Notes: generated from the letters alone by a model not told the origin. 64,000 nt of DNA from Vulcanimicrobium winogradskyi (GCA_003134965.1 PLDA01000002.1:1860001-1924000), one strand, 5' to 3'. Numbered from the stretch's first letter, positions 1 through 8,549 are shown. Numbers and translations are program-made.

Positions 1-733
1 CGGCGACGCCGCCGCGCTGCGCGGCGCGGTCGACGGCGACGTCGCGGCGGTGATCGTCGAGCCGATCCAAGGCGAGGGCGGCGTCAACATCCCGCCCGAC
101 GGCTATCTGCGCGAGGTGCGCGCGATCTGCGACACCGCCGGCGCGCTACTGATCGCCGACGAGGTGCAGACGGGGCTCGGGCGCTGCGGCGCGCTCTTCG
201 CGTGCGATCGTGAAGCCGTCGTCCCCGACGTGATGACGCTCGCGAAAGGGCTCTCAGGCGGCGTCATCCCGATTGGAGCCTACGTCGCGCGGCCGGCGGT
301 GTGGAACGCGGCGTACGGGAAGCAGCCGCTGCTGCACACTTCGACCTTCGGCGGGAACGAGCTCGCCTGCGCGGCGGCGCTCGCCGCGCTCGACGTCCTG
401 CTCGACGAAGATCTCGTCGCGAACGCCCGCGAACGCGGCGCGCAATTGCTCGCCGGTGCGCGGCTGACGATGCAGCGCTTCCCGGCCGTGATCGCGGACG
501 CGCGCGGCGCGGGGTTGCTGGTCGGCGTCGAGCTGCGCAGCGAAGGGTACGGCGGCACGATCATCCCGGAGCTGTTGAAACGCGGCGTCACCGCCGCGTG
601 GACGCTGAACCAGCAGCGCGTGATCCGTCTCGAACCGCCGCTGATCGTGACCGTCGAGGAGGTCGATACCGCGCTGCGCGCGTTCGACGCTGCGGTGGCG
701 ACCGCGTTCGAGAAGCTCGGGACGCTCGCGTAA
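1..733 (+). CDS. Class III PLP-dependent aminotransferase, C-terminal part (5' end off window)
   Basis: Reading is open from base 2, so the start lies outside the window and about 244 C-terminal residues are visible. Seen: EPIQGEGGVN, DEVQTGLGR (cofactor-binding aspartate region), TLAKGLSGG with the presumed Schiff-base lysine, and HTSTFGGNELACAAA. These are hallmarks of class III (ornithine/acetylornithine/putrescine type) aminotransferases, which move an amino group from an omega-amino donor to 2-oxoglutarate in the cytoplasm. The exact substrate cannot be decided from the C-terminal half. The stop overlaps the next start (TAATG), so the two genes are probably co-translated. Confidence 0.88.
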   Translation, partial: GDAAALRGAVDGDVAAVIVEPIQGEGGVNIPPDGYLREVRAICDTAGALLIADEVQTGLGRCGALFACDREAVVPDVMTLAKGLSGGVIPIGAYVARPAVWNAAYGKQPLLHTSTFGGNELACAAALAALDVLLDEDLVANARERGAQLLAGARLTMQRFPAVIADARGAGLLVGVELRSEGYGGTIIPELLKRGVTAAWTLNQQRVIRLEPPLIVTVEEVDTALRAFDAAVATAFEKLGTLA

Positions 734-1200
734 TGCCGTACGTCGAGTGCTCGATCGACGTCGAGGCGCCCGCCGCGACGGTCTACGAGCTCGCCAAGGA
801 GCAGGAGCGTTTCCCGGAGTTCATGCCGGACGTCGAGACCGTCGTCGTGCTGGAGCGCCACTCCGATCACGTGATAACGCGCTGGAAGACGCTGGTCGAG
901 GATGCGCCGATCGAGTGGACCGAGCGTGACGTCTTCGACGACGTCGCGCTGCGGATCGAGTATGCGCTGATCGAGGGCGATCTCGACACGTTCGAGGGCG
1001 CTTGGACGTTCGCGCAGGAGGGCACGACCACGCACGTCGTGCTCAGCGTCGAGTACGACTTCGGCGTGCCGACGCTCGCCGAGCTGATCGGCCCGACGCT
1101 GGAGAAAAAGGTGCGCGAGAACTCGGAGATGATGCTCGCCGCGCTCAAGGCCGAGGCGGAGTTACGGACGGCCCCGCAGTCGGTGCGCGGTACGCGCTGA
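733..1200 (+). CDS. SRPBCC/START-like (polyketide cyclase/COQ10 type) protein
   Basis: A 155-residue protein starting at the ATG that shares its A with the upstream TAA. The N-terminus ECSIDVEAPAATVYELA followed by FPEFMPDVE is the standard opening of the SRPBCC helix-grip fold (RatA/COQ10-like), and the C-terminal helix with GPTLEKKVRENSEMML fits the family. Members bind hydrophobic ligands or act on coenzyme Q or ribosomes; the role here is unknown. Its 3' end overlaps the convergent gene at 1145-2158 by 56 bases, which is unusual for both. Confidence 0.8.
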   Translation: MPYVECSIDVEAPAATVYELAKEQERFPEFMPDVETVVVLERHSDHVITRWKTLVEDAPIEWTERDVFDDVALRIEYALIEGDLDTFEGAWTFAQEGTTTHVVLSVEYDFGVPTLAELIGPTLEKKVRENSEMMLAALKAEAELRTAPQSVRGTR

Positions 1201-2158
1201 AGCTGGTCGCGATCGAGACCGCGCGCTGCGGGATCGCGGCGTGCAGCAGTTCGATCGTTCGCAGTACCTCTTCGGCGTATTCGGCGTCTTCGAGACGCGC
1301 CGGATCGAACACCAGCGCGCCGACGCGGAACCCTGCCTTCTCGAGCCGGTCGAGTGCGCCGCCGGCGTTCTTCGCGCGGCCCGAGAGCGCCCGAATGCGC
1401 TGTAGCGCGTCCTCGAGCCGGACGACCTCGGTGCGGTAGTCCGCGTACTTCTTGATCTCGGCGGCGGCGCGGTCGCGAATCGCGGGCCAGGGTTCTTCGC
1501 GGAAGCGCGCGATCGCCTCGGCGCCGCGCTCGGAGAAGCGGCGCTTGCGCGCGGTGACGATCTTGCGCTCCTCCTCGTCGGCACTGCGCGCACCCTTCGC
1601 TCGCGCGCGCGCCAGCGCGGCGTGTTCCGCCGGCGTGTACTCGGTCTCGAGCGCGATGCGGTCGCTGAGCGCGCCCAGCTCCTCGCGCCAGATCTCCTCG
1701 AGTGCGGGCGGCTCGTTCAGAGCGCCGAGCTGCCTGCGCCGCGCCGCCAGCCGGTCGCGCCGTGCGGTGAGAAGCTCGCGCAGCCGGTCGACGCCCTCGC
1801 GCAGCGCGCCGATCCAGGCCGTATCGGTCGGCGTGGTGTGGTCGTCGAAGCGCAGGTCGACGCCGAGTCCCAGTGGTTGGACCTCCGCCAGGCGCCACTG
1901 ATCGCGTTCGCCGGCGAGCACGCGGACGCGGCTCCCGATCGGCGGCCGGTCGCCGGTCGTGACGAACACGACGAACGCCTCGCCGATGTCGACGCTGATG
2001 AACGAGCTGGCCCCGTCCAAGCCGCGCGCGAACGCGAGGATCCCCGAGTACGCCGCCTCCGGCGCCCAGACCGGCTCGTCGACGTCGTCGTAGCGCCGGT
2101 TCCACAGCACGGCCCACAGCGCATCGTGCGCCTCGGCGGCGGCGGCGCGATCCGGCAT
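1145..2158 (-). CDS. Hypothetical protein with long charged coiled-coil
   Basis: A 337-residue protein; ATG at 2158 is chosen because the product then begins MPDRAAAAEAHDALW with a sensible acidic/aromatic N-terminal domain, while further upstream the frame loses protein-like character. Residues about 1-110 look globular with beta strands (FISVDIGEAFVVFVTTG, GSRVRVLAGERDQW). The remainder is rich in Glu, Arg and Ala with heptad-like spacing, suggesting a long coiled coil. I do not recognise a family. The C-terminal tail (about 18 residues) is encoded inside the convergent SRPBCC gene. No function can be given. Confidence 0.65.
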   Translation of the reverse strand: MPDRAAAAEAHDALWAVLWNRRYDDVDEPVWAPEAAYSGILAFARGLDGASSFISVDIGEAFVVFVTTGDRPPIGSRVRVLAGERDQWRLAEVQPLGLGVDLRFDDHTTPTDTAWIGALREGVDRLRELLTARRDRLAARRRQLGALNEPPALEEIWREELGALSDRIALETEYTPAEHAALARARAKGARSADEEERKIVTARKRRFSERGAEAIARFREEPWPAIRDRAAAEIKKYADYRTEVVRLEDALQRIRALSGRAKNAGGALDRLEKAGFRVGALVFDPARLEDAEYAEEVLRTIELLHAAIPQRAVSIATSFSAYRAPTAGPSVTPPRP

Positions 2159-2268
2159 GATGGTCTCGAGGACCGCTCTGACGCTGGAGCGGCGGTACCG
2201 CGGCGTCACTGCTCGCTTGGTTCGTACAGGATGCGGGTGGCCCCCCTCACCCGCGTCCTGCGGCTCCT

Positions 2269-2937
2269 TCAGTCGGGCTTGGCGAAGGCGACGATCGTGT
2301 TCTCCTCGCGGCAATTCGTCCAGAACTTCGTCCCGTCGAAGCCCAGGCTGCGCGCGCCGAACGGGATCGCCGCCAGCTCGTGGACCTCGGGCTGCTCCTT
2401 GCGAGCGTCGAGGCACAGCAGCCGGTAGTCGTCGACGTCGCGGCTCTCCGTCGTCACCAGATAGAATCGTCCGGCGACGATCACCATCCCGGTGATCTGA
2501 CGCGGAACGGGGATCGTCCTCAGCACCGTGCCGCGCTCGTCGAGCTCGAGGATCACCTTGTTGTCGCGCTGGCTGAGGTAGAGCCGGTCGCCGTCGTAGG
2601 CCAGGAACGAGCCGGCCCCCCCGGGACACGCGATCGCTTCCGACTTGAAGTCCTTGCCCATGATGTAGCGGCGTATGAACCGGTCGTCGGCACCGCCCTC
2701 GTGGCTGTCGCCGAGCACGACGCGCAGCGCGTCGCCGGTGACGGTGATCCCGAATGGCCTGCCCGGTGCGACAGCCTCTTCAAAGACACGGCCTTGTTGT
2801 GCAACAAGGCCGTAGATTCGATTTGTCTCGAAGGAGCCGATCCACAGATCCGGCCCGTCACACGCGAGCCCCACCGGAGAGGGGCAAGGGGCGGGGATCC
2901 GGAGGAGCTCCTCGATGGTCGAGAGCGTCTGATTCAT
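2269..2937 (-). CDS. Beta-propeller (SMP-30/streptogramin-lyase-like) hypothetical protein
   Basis: A 222-residue protein from an ATG at 2937. Repeated short blade-like units are visible: GLACDGPDLWIGSFETNRIY, FLAYDGDRLYLSQRDNKVI, GMVIVAGRFYLVTT and SLGFDGTKFWTNCREENTIV, each a W/Y strand after a glycine turn. This resembles a partial six-bladed propeller of the SMP-30/Vgb group. There is no signal peptide, so it is probably cytoplasmic. No catalytic residues can be assigned. It lies in the same orientation as the coiled-coil gene, 110 bases upstream of it, and diverges from the acyl-ACP reductase-like gene. Confidence 0.6.
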   Translation of the reverse strand: MNQTLSTIEELLRIPAPCPSPVGLACDGPDLWIGSFETNRIYGLVAQQGRVFEEAVAPGRPFGITVTGDALRVVLGDSHEGGADDRFIRRYIMGKDFKSEAIACPGGAGSFLAYDGDRLYLSQRDNKVILELDERGTVLRTIPVPRQITGMVIVAGRFYLVTTESRDVDDYRLLCLDARKEQPEVHELAAIPFGARSLGFDGTKFWTNCREENTIVAFAKPD

Positions 2938-3005
2938 GCCCGCAAACCTTTCCCTGGCGAGGCCGCGGGCTCCCGGCGGCGGAGGGGCGAAAACGGCTCT
3001 TTGGG

Positions 3006-4115
3006 ATGACCAAGTTCTGCTTTGTGATCCACCCCCTGTCGTTCGAGGACGTCGTCCGCTACGAGCCCGGCGCGAAGGGTAAGGGGCGGCCGATCATCGC
3101 CAAGATCATGGAGTGGATGCCCTCCTGGGCGGTCGCGCACGTGACCGGGATCCGGACCCCGGACGGGCGGGAAACCGAGGGCTGGTTCGTCGGCGCCGGG
3201 CTGCTCCCGCAGCAGATGCTCGAGCTGCCGCGCGACCGCGTCTACGAGCGCATCCTCAAGGCGATCGAGATCGGCGCGGACCTCGGCGCGCAGGTCGCAG
3301 GGCTCGGTGCCTTCACCGGCGTTGTCGGCGACGGCGGCGTCACCATCGCGCAGCGCTCGCCGATCCCGGTTACGACCGGCAACTCTCTGACGATCGCCGC
3401 CGGCGTGCGCAGCTTGTTCCGAGGCGCCGACGAGATGGGCGTCGATGCGCAGCACGCCGTCGCGGTCGTCGTCGGCGCGACCGGTTCGATCGGTGCGGCA
3501 TGCGTCGAACTGATCGCGCCGCGCGTCGAGCACGTGATCCTGGTCGCGCGCAACGAGACTCGGCTGCGCAAGTTCCACGAAAGCATCCGCGAACGGCTGC
3601 CGTGCGGATCGTCGTGCACGACCGATATCGCGGCTGCCGTACGGCGCGCCGATCTCGTGCTGACGGCGACGTCGTCGACGCAGGACGTGATCGAACCGGA
3701 GGACTTGCGCCCGGGCGCGGTCGTCTGCGAGCTCTCGCTTCCGCACGACGTCAGCCGGCGTGTCGCCGTCGAGCGGCCGGACGTGCTCGTGGTCGAAGGC
3801 GGGAACATGCGGGTTCCGGGCGCGATGCGCTGGACGCGAATGCGTGAGCCGGGCGGAACGTTCGACATGGGGCTGCCGCCGGGGACCGCGCTGGCATGCA
3901 TGTCCGAGACGATGGTGCTCGCGCTCGAAGACCGGTGCGAACCGTTCACACTCGGCCGCGGGATCGAGCTCGAAAAGGTGCGCGAGATCGACGCGCTCGC
4001 GGCGCAGGACGGCTTCGAGCTCGCCGACATGCGCGCATTCGATCTGCCGATCTCGCGCGAAGCGATCGCGCGCACGCGCGCCGCCGCCGATGAGCGCCGG
4101 GCGGCGAGCGCGTGA
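3006..4115 (+). CDS. Long-chain acyl-[acyl-carrier-protein] reductase-like enzyme
   Basis: A 369-residue protein resembling cyanobacterial acyl-ACP reductase (AAR), which reduces acyl-ACP to fatty aldehyde with NADPH. Seen: a Rossmann motif VVVGATGSIGAACVELI followed by ILVARNETRL; LGAFTGVV and TTGNSLT blocks that parallel AAR; and ACMSETMVLALE around residue 298, whose Cys sits where AAR carries its catalytic thioester cysteine. The C-terminal FTLGRGIELEKVREIDALA also matches. No aldehyde-deformylating oxygenase lies nearby, so the aldehyde's fate is unknown. The end overlaps the OsmC gene by four bases (GTGA). The ATG at 3006 has only a weak ribosome site. Confidence 0.75.
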   Translation: MTKFCFVIHPLSFEDVVRYEPGAKGKGRPIIAKIMEWMPSWAVAHVTGIRTPDGRETEGWFVGAGLLPQQMLELPRDRVYERILKAIEIGADLGAQVAGLGAFTGVVGDGGVTIAQRSPIPVTTGNSLTIAAGVRSLFRGADEMGVDAQHAVAVVVGATGSIGAACVELIAPRVEHVILVARNETRLRKFHESIRERLPCGSSCTTDIAAAVRRADLVLTATSSTQDVIEPEDLRPGAVVCELSLPHDVSRRVAVERPDVLVVEGGNMRVPGAMRWTRMREPGGTFDMGLPPGTALACMSETMVLALEDRCEPFTLGRGIELEKVREIDALAAQDGFELADMRAFDLPISREAIARTRAAADERRAASA

Positions 4116-4591
4116 ACGCCGGCCCGCACGTGTACGCGACGCGGCTGCGCTGGACCGGCGCGGCGCAGGGCGCGACGACCTCGTACCGCGCCTATTCGCG
4201 CGACTACGCGATCGAGGCCGACGGCAAACCCGAGCTGCGCGGTTCGGCGGACGCGCATTTCCGCGGCGACGCGACGCGGTACAATCCCGAGGACCTGTTG
4301 GTGGCGGCGCTCTCCGCGTGCCATCTGCTCTCGTACCTCGCCGAGTGCGCGCTCGCCGGCGTCGCCGTCGTCGCCTACGAAGACGACGCGCGCGGCGAGA
4401 TGACGACGATCGACGGCGTGATGCGCTTCCGTGAAGTTGTGCTGCGCCCGAAGGTTGCGATCGCGGACGCGTCGCAGCTCGAGCAGGCCATCGCGCTGCA
4501 TGAGAAGGCGCACGCAGGCTGTTTCATTGCCAACAGCGTCAATTTCCCTGTCCGCCATGAAGCGATCGTCACGCCGGCGGTGCCGGCATGA
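4112..4591 (+). CDS. OsmC/Ohr family peroxiredoxin-like protein
   Basis: A 159-residue protein with a GTG start overlapping the previous TGA. The two family cysteines are present in LSACHLLSYL (residue about 71) and KAHAGCFIANSVNFPV (about 135), the thiol pair that reduces organic hydroperoxides in OsmC/Ohr proteins. Length fits the family. The preceding gene makes a reactive aldehyde-type product, so a detoxification partnership is possible but is inference. A strong 9-bp hairpin follows the stop. Confidence 0.85.
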   Translation: MNAGPHVYATRLRWTGAAQGATTSYRAYSRDYAIEADGKPELRGSADAHFRGDATRYNPEDLLVAALSACHLLSYLAECALAGVAVVAYEDDARGEMTTIDGVMRFREVVLRPKVAIADASQLEQAIALHEKAHAGCFIANSVNFPVRHEAIVTPAVPA

Positions 4592-4606
4592 GCACCGAAA
4601 TGGCGA

Positions 4607-4637
4607 CGGCCACCGCCTTCGAAGAGGACGGTGGCCG
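4607..4637 (+). terminator. Strong hairpin after the OsmC gene
   Basis: CGGCCACCG (4607-4615) pairs perfectly with CGGTGGCCG (4629-4637), with inner CCT/AGG pairing. It begins 15 bases after the OsmC stop. There is no T-tract, so it is either a weak terminator or part of the structured element next to it. Confidence 0.45.
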
Positions 4638-4640
4638 CGG

Positions 4641-4776
4641 CGGTGTGTCAACAGGTCCTGACATGATCAGTTTACCACACCGGAATCCGGCGCGCCATCG
4701 CCGGGCTGGAACGAGCGGGAGTCGAACCCGCGCGACATGGCTGTCAGAACCTGTCGACGGACCGCCGAATCGCCCC
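4641..4776 (-). ncRNA. Structured RNA candidate with tRNA-like fold
   Basis: On the minus strand, 4776-4707 gives GGGGCGA (acceptor 5'), a possible 4-bp D-stem, a canonical T-arm GCGGG-TTCGACT-CCCGC (4731-4715), acceptor 3' TCGTTCC and an A discriminator: 70 bases with a complete 7-bp acceptor (two G-U pairs) and no encoded CCA. The anticodon arm does not fold well (candidate loop TCTGACA, C instead of U at position 33). In addition, 4758-4741 can pair with 4664-4647 over 17 bp; both non-Watson-Crick positions are G-U only on the minus strand, which supports a minus-strand RNA. It could be a degenerate or unusual tRNA, a tmRNA-like or permuted RNA, or a regulatory RNA. Confidence 0.4.
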
Positions 4777-4823
4777 AGCAGTGTGTCCATCACACGGTTG
4801 ACGCTGTCCGGAAAGGCCCCGTC

Positions 4824-5735
4824 GTGAAAAAGGTCGTCTCCGTTTCGCTGGGATCGTCGTCGCGGGATCATCGAGCGGAGGTCGACCTGTTGGGCGAGCA
4901 GTTCGATATTTCGCGCGTCGGGACCGACGGTTCGATCGACAAGGCGATCGCGAAGCTGCACGCGCTCGACGGGACGGTCGACGCGATCGGACTAGGCGGG
5001 ATCGACGTGTACCTATATGCCGGCACGGATCGGTACGCGCTGCGGGACGGACTGCGGCTGCTCGACGCGGTCAAGATCACGCCGGTCGTCGACGGTAGCG
5101 GGCTGAAGAATACGCTCGAGCGCAGCGCGATCTCGTTCATGCAGAACAACCTCGGGATCGAGCTGCGCGGCAAACGCGTGTTGATGGTGAGCGCGCTCGA
5201 CCGCTTCGGGATGGCGCAGGCGCTGGTGCAGGCCGGCGCCGACGTCGTCTTCGGCGACTTCATCTTCGCGCTCGACCTCGACCGGCCGGTGCGCGGGCTC
5301 GACGAGTTCGAGGAGATGGCGCGCAAGTATCTCCCTGATGCGTGCAAGCTGCCGTTCCAGTTCTTCTATCCGACCGGGAAGAAGCAAGACCGTCCGCCGC
5401 AGGCGAAGTACCCGGAATACTACGAGGACGCGGAGATCATCGCCGGCGACTACCACTTCATGCGGCAGTTCATGCCGGACCGGCTCGACGGGAAGACGAT
5501 CCTCACCAACACCGTCACCGCCGGCGACGTCGATTTCCTGCGCGACCACGGGATCGCGCGGCTGGTGACGACCACGCCGGATTTCGGCGGCCGCTCGTTC
5601 GGGACGAACGTCGTCGAAGCGGCGATGATCGCGCTGCTCGGCAAGAAGTGGGCCGACGTGACGGACGAGGACTATCGCGTGCTGCTCGACCGGCTCCATC
5701 TCGAGCCGCGCGTGATCGAGTTCCAGGCCGCATAG
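4824..5735 (+). CDS. Family usually annotated quinate 5-dehydrogenase; true function unknown
   Basis: A 303-residue protein; GTG at 4824 is supported by GGAAAGG eight bases upstream and gives the family N-terminus VKKVVSVSLGSSSRDH. Other conserved blocks: GLGGIDVYLYAG, VDGSGLKNTLE, LMVSALDRFGMAQAL, AEIIAGDYHFMRQFMP, ILTNTVT and TTTPDFGGRSFGTNV. I recall similar proteins carrying a quinate/shikimate dehydrogenase label in databases, probably through a Rossmann-like middle part. No classical quinate-binding motif can be pointed to. An APC permease gene follows four bases later, hinting at a transport link. Confidence 0.6.
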   Translation: MKKVVSVSLGSSSRDHRAEVDLLGEQFDISRVGTDGSIDKAIAKLHALDGTVDAIGLGGIDVYLYAGTDRYALRDGLRLLDAVKITPVVDGSGLKNTLERSAISFMQNNLGIELRGKRVLMVSALDRFGMAQALVQAGADVVFGDFIFALDLDRPVRGLDEFEEMARKYLPDACKLPFQFFYPTGKKQDRPPQAKYPEYYEDAEIIAGDYHFMRQFMPDRLDGKTILTNTVTAGDVDFLRDHGIARLVTTTPDFGGRSFGTNVVEAAMIALLGKKWADVTDEDYRVLLDRLHLEPRVIEFQAA

Positions 5736-5739
5736 CGCC

Positions 5740-7161
5740 TTGTCCCTGATCCGCAACCTGTTCGCGCGCCAACCGCACGATCGCGAACGGCTGCCCTCCG
5801 ACGGCGTCCCGCTGCGCCGCGTGCTCGGCGTGAACGCGCTGATCGCAATCGGCCTCGGAACGATGCTGGGCGGGATCTTCTCGACGGTCGGCGCCGGATC
5901 GAACGCCGCGGGGCCGGCGGTGATCGCGGCGTTCGGTCTCTCCGGGCTGACCTGCGTCTTCGTCGCGCTGTGCTATGCCGAGCTGGCGTCGATGGTCCCG
6001 GTCGCCGGGAGCGCGTACACGTACGCGTACGCGGCGCTCGGCGAGTTCGTGGCGTGGGTGATCGGCTGGGACCTGATCCTCGAGTACGGCTTCTCGGTGG
6101 CGCCGCTCGCCGCGACGCTCTCGGCGTCGTTGCAGCAGCTGCTCGGGAAGCTCGGTTTCCCGCTGCCCGCGTGGGCCCAGACCGCGCACGTGACCTTCGC
6201 GAACGGAGGCCTCGATCTCGCCCACTCGCAGGTCGACATCATCGCTGCGATCGCGATCGTGCTGCTCGCAATCCTGCTCGCGATCGGGATTCGCGAGTCC
6301 GCCGGGACCAACGTCGGGCTCGTCGTGATCCAGCTCGTCGCGCTCGGCGCGTTCGTCCTCGGCCTCGCGGGCGCGGTGCGTCCCGGCGCGTACCACCCGT
6401 TCGCGCCGCTCGGCCTCGGCGGGATCGTCACCAGCGCGGCGCTGGTCTTCTTCGCGTACATCGGTTTCGACACGGTGACGGTCGCGAGCGAGGAGGCGCG
6501 CGATCCGGTGCGCGACGTGCCGCGCGCGATCATCGGCTCGCTGATCGTCGGCGCGGTCCTGTTCACCGCCGTCGCCGCGGTCGCCGTCGGCGTCGTCGCG
6601 TGGGACAAGATGAACCCGGACGCGGGGATGCTCGACGCGGTGGAGCACGCCGGCTCGAACCCGCTGCTGTTCGGGCTGGTCCTCGCCGGTACGGTGACCG
6701 GGACGTTCGCGTCGATGCTGACCTCGCTGCTGGGTCAGATCCGCATCTTTTACGTGATGTCGCGCGACCGTCTGCTGCCTCGCGCATTCGGGTCGGTCAA
6801 CGCGCGCACGCAGACGCCGATCGTGACGACGCTGATCACCGGACTGCTGGTTGCGGCGGTCGCGGCGGTCGTCCCGCTCACGAGCTTGCTGAAGCTGGTG
6901 AACATCGGGACGTTCTCGGCGTTCGTCATCGTGTGCATCGGCGTGATGGTGCTGCGTTACACGCATCCGGACGCGGCGCGGCCGTTCCGCGTGCCGTTCG
7001 GTCCCGTGTTCGTACCGTTCGCGGGGATCGCGCTGTGCGCGTGGCTCACGGTCGAGGGGCTCGACGGGCTGACCTGGCTGCGGTTCCTGATTTGGTTCGC
7101 GGCCGGCATCGTCGTCTATGCGCTCTACGGGTACCGGAACTCGCGCTTGCGCGCACCCTGA
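5740..7161 (+). CDS. APC-superfamily amino-acid permease
   Basis: A 473-residue integral membrane protein with about 12 hydrophobic helices and a TTG start. The first helix region GVNALIAIGLGTMLGGIFST and the later FFAYIGFDTVTVASEEARDP are signatures of the cationic amino-acid transporter-like branch of the APC superfamily (LeuT fold, proton- or exchange-coupled uptake across the inner membrane). Substrate is unknown. The C-terminus overlaps the start of a second APC permease (TGATG), so the two are probably translated together. Confidence 0.85.
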   Translation: MSLIRNLFARQPHDRERLPSDGVPLRRVLGVNALIAIGLGTMLGGIFSTVGAGSNAAGPAVIAAFGLSGLTCVFVALCYAELASMVPVAGSAYTYAYAALGEFVAWVIGWDLILEYGFSVAPLAATLSASLQQLLGKLGFPLPAWAQTAHVTFANGGLDLAHSQVDIIAAIAIVLLAILLAIGIRESAGTNVGLVVIQLVALGAFVLGLAGAVRPGAYHPFAPLGLGGIVTSAALVFFAYIGFDTVTVASEEARDPVRDVPRAIIGSLIVGAVLFTAVAAVAVGVVAWDKMNPDAGMLDAVEHAGSNPLLFGLVLAGTVTGTFASMLTSLLGQIRIFYVMSRDRLLPRAFGSVNARTQTPIVTTLITGLLVAAVAAVVPLTSLLKLVNIGTFSAFVIVCIGVMVLRYTHPDAARPFRVPFGPVFVPFAGIALCAWLTVEGLDGLTWLRFLIWFAAGIVVYALYGYRNSRLRAP

Positions 7162-8549
7162 TGGCGGCCGGGACGCTCCCCGTGAGCCCCGGCGGCGCGC
7201 CGCGCCTGCGGCGCGTCCTCGCGCTGCGCGACCTGATCGTCGTCGCCGCGGCCGCGATGGGGCCCGCGTTCTCGCTCGCTACGACGATGGCGGCGATGAT
7301 CGCCGCGGCCGGACGCTTGACCTGGCTCGCGCTGGCACTGGTCGCGGTGCTCATGGCGATGATCGCCGCGGGCTACAAACGCTTGGGCGAACGGATGCGC
7401 GACGCCGGCAGTTCGTACGCGTGGATCCGCGCCGCGTTCGGCGCAGAGGCCGGCGCGTACGGCGCGTGGGTGCTGCTGGTGGCGAATCTGTTCGCGGTGC
7501 TCGCGACCGCGCTGCCGGCCGGCTCGTACACGCTGGATCTGCTCGCACCGGCGCTGGCCGCGAACGCGTTCGCGGTCGCCGCCGTCGCTTGCGCCTGGAT
7601 CGTCGCGACCGCGGCGCTCCTGTGGTACGGCTTGCGGCCGACCGCGCTGCTCGCCTTCGCCCTGCTGGCGGCGGAGGTCGTCGTGCTCGCGGCGGCCGCT
7701 CTCGTCGCCGCCGGCCATCCGCGGCCGGACGCCGTGGCGTTCGCTTCGGGGCCGATCGCCCTGAGTGGGCTCGCCGGCGCGATCGTGATCGGGATCTGGA
7801 TGATCGACGGTTGGGAAGTCTCGGCGTCGACCGCTGAAGAGGCAGAGGGAACCGCCGCGGCGCCGGGCTTCGGCGGCCTCGCCGGGCTTGCGCTGACGAG
7901 CGTCGTCCTGCTCGGCGCGATCTGGGCGTTCGCGCGGATCGGCAGTCCGGCGGGCTTCGAGAAGCACGAGAGCGACGCGCTGGCTTACGTCGGCGGCCTG
8001 CTCGGCGGCGTGTGGGGGAAACTGCTGAGCGTCACGGTCCTGGTCTCGCTGGCGGCATCGCTGCAGACCACGCTGGTCTATCTCAGCCGGAGCATCTTCG
8101 CGATGGGGCGTGACGGCTTGCTGCCCCGCTCGCTCGGCGAATTGGACCGACGCGCCGAGCCGGCGGCGTCGATCGTGTTGATAACGGCGCTGTCGGTCGT
8201 CTTCGCGCTCGCCGCCGGCCTCTCGCCGACGGTCAAGGAAGCGTTCGACACCGTGCTCAAGGGCACGTCGTTCTTCCTTGGCGTCCTGTTCGTCCTCACC
8301 GCCGCCGCGGCGGCCCGAATCTTCGCGGGGGAGCCGCGCGCGCGATGGACCGGGGTCGTACTGCCGGGCAGCGCGGCGGTCGTGCTCGGAGCGATCCTGC
8401 TGCTCTCACTTGAATCCGACGATCCCGGGACCAGGGGTTTCATCGCCGCCTCCGCAATCATCGGGCTTCCCCTGGCGCTGTGGCGCGGACGAGCCGTCCG
8501 CCGAGGCCTTGCGTCCAAGGACAGGTCGAATACCGGGAGTCGCTTTTGA
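7161..8549 (+). CDS. APC-superfamily permease, second copy
   Basis: A 462-residue membrane protein starting at the ATG overlapping the previous stop. Helix 1 begins LALRDLIVVAAAAMGPAFSL, and the family motif IGIWMIDGWEVSASTAEEAEG lies in the middle with ASLQTTLVYLSRSIFAMGRDG further on. It differs markedly from the adjacent permease, so it is not a recent duplicate. The last codons overlap the greA start (TTGA), linking membrane transport to greA translation. Confidence 0.82.
   Translation: MAAGTLPVSPGGAPRLRRVLALRDLIVVAAAAMGPAFSLATTMAAMIAAAGRLTWLALALVAVLMAMIAAGYKRLGERMRDAGSSYAWIRAAFGAEAGAYGAWVLLVANLFAVLATALPAGSYTLDLLAPALAANAFAVAAVACAWIVATAALLWYGLRPTALLAFALLAAEVVVLAAAALVAAGHPRPDAVAFASGPIALSGLAGAIVIGIWMIDGWEVSASTAEEAEGTAAAPGFGGLAGLALTSVVLLGAIWAFARIGSPAGFEKHESDALAYVGGLLGGVWGKLLSVTVLVSLAASLQTTLVYLSRSIFAMGRDGLLPRSLGELDRRAEPAASIVLITALSVVFALAAGLSPTVKEAFDTVLKGTSFFLGVLFVLTAAAAARIFAGEPRARWTGVVLPGSAAVVLGAILLLSLESDDPGTRGFIAASAIIGLPLALWRGRAVRRGLASKDRSNTGSRF

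Noticed and set aside
4798..4823. A promoter starting at TTGACG before the gene at 4824
   Set aside because: No acceptable -10 hexamer follows at 16-18 bases; the same 14-base string TTGACGCTGTCCGG appears before secD, where a -10 does exist.
4641..5060. A standard one-piece tmRNA on the minus strand ending at the T-arm near 4715
   Set aside because: A full-length ssrA would run into the start of the gene at 4824, and no tag-encoding frame or normal 5' end is found; only the unusual-RNA hypothesis is kept.
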